Assembly: GCA_965235075.1 (NCBI GenBank)
Contig: OZ249404.1
Span: forward strand, 434,001-498,000
Length of the DNA: 64,000 nucleotides
Source: Fontibacterium medardense
Lineage (GTDB): Bacteria; Pseudomonadota; Alphaproteobacteria; Pelagibacterales; Pelagibacteraceae
Direction: 5' to 3'
Shown here: one piece after another, positions 1 to 6,443 of the stretch
How the letters are laid out: each line of letters begins with the position of its first letter
Numbering within the stretch: the stretch's first letter is position 1
Made by a program: the position numbers and the translations under genes
Notes under the pieces: model-generated
What the model saw: only the letters and a program-made list of their open reading frames with translations
The model's database searches: none
Told to the model about the DNA's origin: nothing

Positions 1-996
1 ATATTCATATTCTAATTCCATTCTAATTTTTGGATTTTTTAAATTTTTTGGCAAGCTAACGAAAATACCATCTTTGTTTGCACCCTTAACATCAAGATAA
101 GAAGAGCTTCCATTCCATATTTTTATTCTAAATTTATCTTTATTATAAGAAATTTTAACAAGATCAATTTTGTTAAAAGCCCCATTCAATAATAATTTTG
201 AAGATTCTGCCCTCGAGGACATTGTTGGAAGTCCACTAATTACTGCTATTATTCTTCTGTTATCTTTTTTCTTTGTTACAGCAATTGAATATTTGCTATC
301 TTTTAGATGTCCTGTTTTTAACCCATCTACTCCTTTATCCGTGGAAAGTAACAGATTTCTATTTTCTTGTTTAACAGGATTTCCTCCTGTTCTAGCCCAT
401 ACAAAATCTTTTTCTTTAAAATATTTATAATACTGAGAATAGTTATTGATTAAGTATGACGACAACAAAGCAATATCTCTTACCGTTGAATAATTATCTT
501 CGCTAAATGTTCCAGAAGAATTGCTAAAATTAGTATTAACCATGTTAATTTGTTTAGCTTTTTCATTCATTAAAATTGCAAATTTCTCTTCTGTTCCAGA
601 TATTCCTTCTGCTAAAACAATTGAAGCATCAACACCTGAAACAACGATTACGCCTCTTAACAAATCTTCAACAGAAACTTTATCACCAGGAACTAAGAAC
701 ATAGTAGATTCACCTGATCTGGTTGCGTTCCGCGCTTTTTTAGAAACGGTAAATTGATCTGTAAGTTTAATTTTTTTATTATTGAGTTGATCAAATAGGA
801 CAACAGCTGTCATAATTTTTGTCATAGAAGCAGGAGATATTTTTTGATCAGCATTTTTTTCTGCTAATACAGCCCCGCTAGAGTGATCTACAACGATCCC
901 CTGTTTAACTTTATCTGGAATAATTATTTGAGAATAGGAAGTTGAGAAAAAAATAAATATGAAAAATACTAAGTAATAGAATTTCTTTAAAATCAT
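1..996 (-). CDS. dacC: D-alanyl-D-alanine carboxypeptidase (PBP5/6-like), C-terminus cut by window edge
   Basis: Periplasmic serine peptidase of the S11 family, which trims the terminal D-Ala from peptidoglycan stem peptides. The ATG at 996 opens a hydrophobic signal segment (about residues 5-22). The catalytic SMTK box (S57, K60) and the KTGH box (K227) are clear. The second motif, normally SxN within SGND, reads S-G-V-D at 120-123, so the usual Asn is a Val. About 332 residues lie in the window and the gene runs off base 1, so the C-terminal domain and membrane anchor are only partly seen. It overlaps the upstream lipoprotein gene by four bases (ATGA), forming an operon mltB - rlpA-like - dacC, a murein-remodelling set. 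The family is certain; full activity is less so because of the altered motif. Confidence 0.9.
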   Translation of the reverse strand, partial: MILKKFYYLVFFIFIFFSTSYSQIIIPDKVKQGIVVDHSSGAVLAEKNADQKISPASMTKIMTAVVLFDQLNNKKIKLTDQFTVSKKARNATRSGESTMFLVPGDKVSVEDLLRGVIVVSGVDASIVLAEGISGTEEKFAILMNEKAKQINMVNTNFSNSSGTFSEDNYSTVRDIALLSSYLINNYSQYYKYFKEKDFVWARTGGNPVKQENRNLLLSTDKGVDGLKTGHLKDSKYSIAVTKKKDNRRIIAVISGLPTMSSRAESSKLLLNGAFNKIDLVKISYNKDKFRIKIWNGSSSYLDVKGANKDGIFVSLPKNLKNPKIRMELEYEY

Positions 997-1664
997 TCAA
1001 CGCTTATATTATAATTATCAAACTTAGTATTTACTATTTTGTTAAAAAAAATATCAAATTCATTGATATCATTAATACTTGCGACTTTTACTCTAAATTT
1101 TTTATTAACTTGAATAACAGTTGGATTAAGATTTTTAATGTCTTTTTTTAATAAACTTACAATATCTAAGGCTGAATTTTTAAAAGTAAAATCACCATAA
1201 TAAATTATTAATTTATTTAAATTGTTATTTTTTGAAGACTTATTTTTAGATAAATCAACAATGTCGACATTTTTTATTTCTGCATTTTGTATAATTTTTT
1301 TTTCTTCTTCGAAAATTTTAATTGTATCCGCCTTAAAAGTTTTATTTGTTCTAATAGTTTCAATTTTTACTATGGGTAAATTATAATTTAACTCTAATAA
1401 ATCTATGTATTTATTAGGAATAATAATTTCTCTTTCTTTTTTGTAATTAGAATTTTTATTAACTTCTACAACTACGCTTTTTTTATTTAATAAATTAGTA
1501 ATTTTAATTTTGCTATTTGGTGCTATATTTCTATGTATTACATCTTCATTTTTAGTAAATTCTGCAAATCCTATTTTCTCATAAGTATTATTGTTTTCAT
1601 AAATCGAAAAACTTTGACACGATACAATTAAAATAAAAAATAAAACTACTACCTTATTTCTCAT
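993..1664 (-). CDS. rlpA: RlpA-like lipoprotein with C-terminal SPOR-type domain (divergent)
   Basis: A 223-residue predicted lipoprotein. The N-terminal signal ends in a lipobox (ILIVSC, Cys at about 16). A middle section carrying IGFAEF and KIKITNLLNKKSVVVEV resembles the double-psi barrel of rare lipoprotein A, and the C-terminal 75 residues resemble a SPOR peptidoglycan-binding domain. RlpA proteins cleave or bind denuded glycan at division sites. The usual catalytic His/Asp signature (around DRGPF) is not recognisable here, the matching stretch being VNKNSNY, so it may bind rather than cut. It sits one base after mltB and overlaps dacC by four bases, and this murein context is the best support for the call. 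It could instead be a lineage-specific SPOR lipoprotein. Confidence 0.6.
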   Translation of the reverse strand: MRNKVVVLFFILIVSCQSFSIYENNNTYEKIGFAEFTKNEDVIHRNIAPNSKIKITNLLNKKSVVVEVNKNSNYKKEREIIIPNKYIDLLELNYNLPIVKIETIRTNKTFKADTIKIFEEEKKIIQNAEIKNVDIVDLSKNKSSKNNNLNKLIIYYGDFTFKNSALDIVSLLKKDIKNLNPTVIQVNKKFRVKVASINDINEFDIFFNKIVNTKFDNYNISVE

Positions 1665-1665
1665 T

Positions 1666-2661
1666 TTATATTCTTATTTTATCTGAAAGAGTTCCAACAG
1701 TTATTGCAAATCGCAAAGACCTATTCCATTCTAATAATCTTAAAAAATTATCAAACACAATGTATATAGGACCATCTTCACCGTCAGGTCTTATTAACCA
1801 ACCTTCTTTTTTATCTACATGCAAAATCTCACTGCCATTTCTATTTTTGAAACCTAATAATTTTAATTGAGAAATAGAAATTTTATTTTTAAGATTCCTT
1901 GAATCTGAGTTAATTAAATTTTTATCAAAGTTTTTATCTATGCTAACTTCAAATCCCCATTTATCTTTTTCGTTCCATCCTATTGTTTTTAAGTAATTCG
2001 CAGCTGAAGCAAGGGAATCTTGAAATGAGTTGATTAAATCAATATCATCCATTTCGTCAAAATTTATTCCATGCTTTTGAATTGTTGATGGCATGAATTG
2101 AAAATTGCCGATAGCACCAGCCCATGATCCATATAAACTCTCATACTTAATTGTTTTATTATCGATTAATTTTAAAAGTATAATCAATTCTTTTTCAAAA
2201 TATTCTGATCTTCGATTATCAAATGATAGAGTTGATAAAGCAGAAATTATATCCACTTTTCCTTTATTAACTCCAAAATTTGTCTCTATACCCCACAGAG
2301 CTACAAGAATTTCTTTATCAACTTTAAATTTAGTGTTAACTTTTTCAAGTAAAGCTGAATTTTCTTTTAAGAGATTTTTAGCTGATTGTATTCTTTTATT
2401 ATCTACTCTTTTTTCTAAATACTCGTAAGTTTTCTCAAAAAATTCAGGCTGCTTTCTATCTAATGCAACAATTCTCTCTAAAAATTTTGCATTTTTTAAT
2501 GAAGTATCAACGGTTTCTTTTGAAACACCTTGGGCTATTGCTCTACCTTTAAAACCAACTAACCATTCAGTAAATTTTTCATTTGCTAATGAAATATTGG
2601 GATTAAATATTGCAAATAAATAAATAATTAGAAATATTTTAAATTTAAGGTAAATATTCAT
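1666..2661 (-). CDS. mltB: Lytic murein transglycosylase, MltB family
   Basis: Cleaves the MurNAc-GlcNAc bond of peptidoglycan, forming 1,6-anhydro ends. The 331-residue protein has an N-terminal signal or anchor segment (about residues 5-26) and the SLT_2-type fold. The catalytic Glu is in ALWGIETNFG (E126), followed by the family blocks STLSFDNRRSEYFEKEL, YGSWAGAIGNFQFMPST and SAANYLKTIGW. The length is normal for a MltB lacking an extra peptidoglycan-binding domain. It is the first gene of a three-gene murein operon with the RlpA-like lipoprotein and dacC, an order common in alphaproteobacteria. The leader lies in the 42 bases between this gene and the divergently oriented tRNA-Ser. Confidence 0.93.
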   Translation of the reverse strand: MNIYLKFKIFLIIYLFAIFNPNISLANEKFTEWLVGFKGRAIAQGVSKETVDTSLKNAKFLERIVALDRKQPEFFEKTYEYLEKRVDNKRIQSAKNLLKENSALLEKVNTKFKVDKEILVALWGIETNFGVNKGKVDIISALSTLSFDNRRSEYFEKELIILLKLIDNKTIKYESLYGSWAGAIGNFQFMPSTIQKHGINFDEMDDIDLINSFQDSLASAANYLKTIGWNEKDKWGFEVSIDKNFDKNLINSDSRNLKNKISISQLKLLGFKNRNGSEILHVDKKEGWLIRPDGEDGPIYIVFDNFLRLLEWNRSLRFAITVGTLSDKIRI

Positions 2662-2703
2662 TACTTTTTTTTAACATAGCCTACATTTAAAGTCATTAAT
2701 CAA

Positions 2704-2793
2704 GGAGAGGTGGCTGAGCGGTTGAAAGCACTAGTCTTGAAAACTAGCAACGGGGCAACTCGTTCGTGGGTTCAAATCCCACCCTCTCCGCCA
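2704..2793 (+). tRNA. tRNA-Ser (UGA)
   Basis: A 90-base class II tRNA. The acceptor arm GGAGAGG (2704-2710) pairs with CCTCTCC (2783-2789), the discriminator is G, and CCA is encoded. The anticodon loop CTTGAAA gives anticodon TGA. The long variable arm (CAACGGGGCAACTCGTTCG region) and the T-loop GTTCAAATC are typical of tRNA-Ser. It lies between divergent mltB and convergent sdhE. Confidence 0.97.
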
Positions 2794-2832
2794 TTATTAT
2801 TAAAATAATATAAAATTTGATTCTATAAAAAT

Positions 2833-3084
2833 TTAAAATTGTAACTTAAATTCCTTAATTTTTTTAGAAATAGAAAAGTTCTCCAAATCTATATTTTTCT
2901 TATTATCTACTAACCAAGAACTTAATTCTTTATCAGTAAAATTTAATAAAAGTTCAAATTCTTTCAACTCATCAGAGTTTAATTTATTTAAGTTTTCATT
3001 AGCAAAACCACCAATTAGCAAATCCATTTCTTTGGTACCTCTGTGATTAGATCTATATAAAAGTTTTTTTATTAAATTGTTCAT
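2833..3084 (-). CDS. sdhE: SdhE/Sdh5-type flavinylation factor (succinate dehydrogenase assembly)
   Basis: A small 83-residue cytosolic protein of the SdhE (DUF339, yeast Sdh5) family, which promotes covalent FAD attachment to the flavoprotein subunit of succinate dehydrogenase. The diagnostic RGxxE motif is present as RGTKEMD (residues 15-21), in the usual place near the N-terminus, followed by the helical FANENLNKLNSDELKEF block and the conserved WL pair (SSWLVDN). Length is normal. It is divergent from recG with 38 bases between start codons; the sdhE/recG pairing is common in alphaproteobacteria. The SDH genes themselves are not in this window. Confidence 0.88.
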   Translation of the reverse strand: MNNLIKKLLYRSNHRGTKEMDLLIGGFANENLNKLNSDELKEFELLLNFTDKELSSWLVDNKKNIDLENFSISKKIKEFKLQF

Positions 3085-3122
3085 ATCTAATATATATATC
3101 TAAATTCAAACCAAGTCTTTAA

Positions 3123-5192
3123 ATGATAGAAAAAAATTTTAATTTTTTTTTTAATCCAATTTCCAAGACAAAAGGAATAGGACCAAAAATACAGAAGCTA
3201 TTTAATGAAAAAAAAATAGAATCTAATATTGATCTAATTTTTAATTTTCCATATGGATTGATTGATAGAACTCATTGTCCTAAGTTAAACAATCTAGAAA
3301 TAGGAAAAATTAGTACAATTTTTGTTAAAGTTAAAAAACATAACTTTCCAAGAATAAGAAGACTTCCAAATACTGTTCAGTGCTTTGATGACACTGGGGA
3401 GATTAACATTGTTTTTTTTAATTCAAGAGAAAATTACGTTAAAGAGATATTACCTCTTAACAGTGAGGTCATTATTAGTGGAAAGGTGAATATTTATAAA
3501 AATAAGTATCAAATAACTAATCCTGACTACGTTACTTCAGTTAATAACGAAGAAAAGGTTAGCAAAATAATGCCAACTTATAGTTCATTAAAAGGCATTT
3601 CTAACAAAACTATAAATAAAATTTATGAAAATATTACCAAAGAGATTCCTGATGTCCCAGAGTGGCACAGAGATTCTGTTATAAAAAATAATAAATGGCC
3701 TAATTTTAAAGATTCATTAACTCAACTTCACAATCCAAAGAAAAAAGAAGATTTAGACAAGAATTCTCTAGCATATGAAAGGATATCATTTGATGAGATA
3801 TTTTCTAATTTATTAATTTTTTCTCAAATTAAAAAAAAAAACTTAACTATTTATAAAAAACCTAAAGTTTTCTCTTCAGAAAATAAATTAAAAATAATAA
3901 AAAATTTATCTTTTACTTTAACAAAAGATCAACAAGATATTATTAAAGAAATTGAAGATAATCTGAAAAAAGACAAAAAAATGTTAAGACTGCTACAGGG
4001 TGATGTAGGTTCTGGGAAAACTATTATTTCAATTATTTCAGGATTAAATGTTATAGCCTCGGGTTTTCAAGTAGCTTTGATGTGCCCAACTGAGATATTA
4101 GCTACCCAACATTTAAATTTAATCAAATCAATTACTCAAGGTCTTGATATAAAAGTTGAAATTTTAAGCAGCGGAGTAAATAAAAAAAGGCAAATTGAAA
4201 TCAAAAAAGAGCTTATTGATGGAAAAATAAATTTTTTAATAGGGACTCATTCTTTATTTCAAGAAAGTGTATCATTTAATAATTTAGGATTAATCATCAT
4301 AGATGAACAGCATAAATTTGGTGTCAAACAAAGATTAAATCTTTCAGAAAAAGGAGGTATTAACTGTGATGTTCTTTTAATGAGCGCAACTCCAATACCC
4401 AGAACTTTAATTTTATCAACTTATGGTGATATGGATATTTCTACTCTTAGAGAAAAACCATTTAAAAAAACTAAGATTATAACAAATATAATTTCTGAAA
4501 ATAAAATACCTGATGTAATTAATTTAATAAAAAATAAAATAACAAGTAAGCAACAAGTATATTGGATTTGTCCTTTAATTGAAGAGAGTAAAAAAGTTAA
4601 ATTAACACCAGTCTTAGAAAGATTTGAATATCTAAAAAATTATTTTCCCGAAGATATTGCCATAATGCATGGCAATTTAAAAAATGAAGAAAAAATTAAA
4701 GTAATGAAAGATTTTTTAGATAAAAAATTTTCAATATTAATATCAACAACTGTAATTGAAGTTGGTGTCGATAATCAAAATGCAAATACAATTATAATTG
4801 AAAATTCTGAACGATTTGGACTCGCTCAACTGCATCAGTTAAGAGGAAGGGTTGGAAGAGGAATCGAAGATGGTGAATGTATTCTAATATATTCAAAATC
4901 AATAAGCGAAAATGGTAAAAAAAGACTTAAAATTCTTAAAGAATCTAATGATGGATTTTATATATCCGAACAGGACCTAAAATTAAGAGGATTTGGAGAT
5001 ATTATTGGTTACAAACAAAGTGGTGAAAAGGATTTTATTGTAGCGGATCCAATGTATCACTCTCATCTTTTTGAATTAGCTAAACTAGAAACAGATTTTT
5101 ATATTGAGGGTAATTTATCAATCGATAAATTTAATACTCTTCTCAAATTTTTTAAAAAAGATAAAATATTAAATATAATAGATAGTGGTTAA
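3123..5192 (+). CDS. recG: ATP-dependent DNA helicase RecG
   Basis: Superfamily 2 helicase that regresses stalled replication forks and branch-migrates Holliday junctions. The 689-residue protein has an N-terminal wedge/OB domain (roughly 60-150), Walker A GDVGSGKT (about 293-300), motif II as DEQHKFG, motif III SATPIPRT, the HGN region and motif VI HQLRGRVGRG, then the RecG-specific C-terminal wedge (LKLRGFGDIIGYKQSG). Length matches the family. The stop codon is shared with the convergent SbmA-like gene (TTAA, 5189-5192), leaving no room for a terminator. Its promoter must lie in the 38 bases upstream or within sdhE. Confidence 0.97.
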   Translation: MIEKNFNFFFNPISKTKGIGPKIQKLFNEKKIESNIDLIFNFPYGLIDRTHCPKLNNLEIGKISTIFVKVKKHNFPRIRRLPNTVQCFDDTGEINIVFFNSRENYVKEILPLNSEVIISGKVNIYKNKYQITNPDYVTSVNNEEKVSKIMPTYSSLKGISNKTINKIYENITKEIPDVPEWHRDSVIKNNKWPNFKDSLTQLHNPKKKEDLDKNSLAYERISFDEIFSNLLIFSQIKKKNLTIYKKPKVFSSENKLKIIKNLSFTLTKDQQDIIKEIEDNLKKDKKMLRLLQGDVGSGKTIISIISGLNVIASGFQVALMCPTEILATQHLNLIKSITQGLDIKVEILSSGVNKKRQIEIKKELIDGKINFLIGTHSLFQESVSFNNLGLIIIDEQHKFGVKQRLNLSEKGGINCDVLLMSATPIPRTLILSTYGDMDISTLREKPFKKTKIITNIISENKIPDVINLIKNKITSKQQVYWICPLIEESKKVKLTPVLERFEYLKNYFPEDIAIMHGNLKNEEKIKVMKDFLDKKFSILISTTVIEVGVDNQNANTIIIENSERFGLAQLHQLRGRVGRGIEDGECILIYSKSISENGKKRLKILKESNDGFYISEQDLKLRGFGDIIGYKQSGEKDFIVADPMYHSHLFELAKLETDFYIEGNLSIDKFNTLLKFFKKDKILNIIDSG

Positions 5193-6160
5193 TTTTTTTT
5201 ATAACCAATTGCAATTTCAAACTCGCCTAATCTTTTATGTATAGATCTTAATTCAGTAATTGTTGTCCATTGATGAATAAATAAAGAAAAGCTATTATGA
5301 ACTCTTTGAAATGCATTTGACACTTGAACTATAACTCCAAGTGTAATTGCACCTGTAAATAAACTTGGCGCCATTACTAAGTATGGAACAATAACCATAA
5401 ATTGATCATACAAATTAACCCATACATCAAAATAACCGTAATTATAAAAAAGTCTGTGGTAGTTAAACTTAATTCCTGAAAATAATTCAAATACGGTGTC
5501 GGGTTTTGCATATTTTAATCTATCATCTTCACCATATACTAATTCTTTTCGGAATGACGCTTCTACTCTTTGATTGTTATATTCAAGACCTGGTAATTTA
5601 ATTCCAACGAACCAACTTATTATTAATCCTCCCAAACTAACAAATAGAGAAACCCAAACTAAAGATCCTGGAAATTGTTTTAAAAAATCAATTTGAATTC
5701 CAGAAGAAAGCCCCCAAAGTATGGGTATAAAAGCAATTAAAGTCATAATACCTCGGATTACTTGAAGACCTAAACTTTCTACAATTTTTGCAAATCTACT
5801 CGTATCTTCTTGAATTCTTTGTGATGCACCTTCTACATTTTCGAGGCTGTTTTTCCATAATGGGATGTAATCAAAAGTTATAGCCTCGCGCCAACGTAGA
5901 GAATAAACTCTTGTAAAAAAACCTGTAAAAGTTGCTAGCAACACATATGGAAATGCTAAATAACAAAAAACATAAATTTTGTTCCAAAATTCTAAAATAT
6001 TACTTTTTGTAGCATTTTGTAATAAATCATAAAAACCTTTGTACCATTCATTTATTTGAACAGTTATCGACACTTGGACTAATAATGAAAAAATTAATAA
6101 CAGTCCTCCACCCCAAGACCATAAGATCCATTTTTTATTAAAAAAAAAACTTTTAAACAT
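5189..6160 (-). CDS. sbmA: SbmA/BacA-type peptide transporter (N-terminally short)
   Basis: Inner-membrane transporter of the SbmA/BacA family, which uses the proton gradient to import peptides such as bleomycin, microcins and proline-rich antimicrobial peptides; the mycobacterial relative also moves cobalamin. The diagnostic stretches are present: RWREAITFDYIPLWKNSLE, EGASQRIQEDTSRFA, MTLIAFIPILWGLS, GIKLPGLEYNNQRVEASF and RKELVYGEDD. At 323 residues it is about 80 shorter than E. coli SbmA; the missing part is the N-terminal membrane hairpin. There is no ATP-binding domain and no ATPase gene beside it. Its start overlaps the preceding NDUFS4-like gene by 8 bases, so it is co-translated with it downstream of ssb-gyrA. 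The natural substrate cannot be told from sequence. Confidence 0.88.
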   Translation of the reverse strand: MFKSFFFNKKWILWSWGGGLLLIFSLLVQVSITVQINEWYKGFYDLLQNATKSNILEFWNKIYVFCYLAFPYVLLATFTGFFTRVYSLRWREAITFDYIPLWKNSLENVEGASQRIQEDTSRFAKIVESLGLQVIRGIMTLIAFIPILWGLSSGIQIDFLKQFPGSLVWVSLFVSLGGLIISWFVGIKLPGLEYNNQRVEASFRKELVYGEDDRLKYAKPDTVFELFSGIKFNYHRLFYNYGYFDVWVNLYDQFMVIVPYLVMAPSLFTGAITLGVIVQVSNAFQRVHNSFSLFIHQWTTITELRSIHKRLGEFEIAIGYKKN

Positions 6161-6443
6161 TATTTAAAAAATTATCAGCATAAGCTTTGATGATAAGCTT
6201 ATTTTTTTTATGAGTTTTCAGATCAAATTGAATATTGTTTTCCTTAGCATAAGCAATGGCTTGTTCTTGAGTTTCAAATTTTAACTTTATTTGCTCTCCT
6301 GTGTTTGATGATGATGTCCATCCCATAACAAAATCTTTGTTAGAATTAGATTTTGTAAATTCTAAAATCCAAAATTTAGTTCTAGCTCTACCCGATTGCA
6401 TCGCTGTTTTTACAGGTTGATAAATCTTGGCTCTTTGAATCAT
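6153..6443 (-). CDS. NADH dehydrogenase accessory subunit, NDUFS4-like (ETC complex I)
   Basis: A 96-residue protein of the ETC_C1_NDUFS4 family, the bacterial and mitochondrial 18-kDa accessory subunit that stabilises the NADH-binding module of complex I. Recognisable blocks are RAKIYQPVKTAMQSGRART, WILEF, GWTSSSNT and FETQEQAIAYAKEN, the family's usual order over its whole length. This subunit is restricted among bacteria mainly to alphaproteobacteria, supporting the taxonomic call. Its start codon shares one base with the gyrA stop (TAATG) and its end overlaps the SbmA-like start by 8 bases, so it sits in a tightly coupled operon away from the nuo genes, as is common for this subunit. Confidence 0.85.
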   Translation of the reverse strand: MIQRAKIYQPVKTAMQSGRARTKFWILEFTKSNSNKDFVMGWTSSSNTGEQIKLKFETQEQAIAYAKENNIQFDLKTHKKNKLIIKAYADNFLNNV

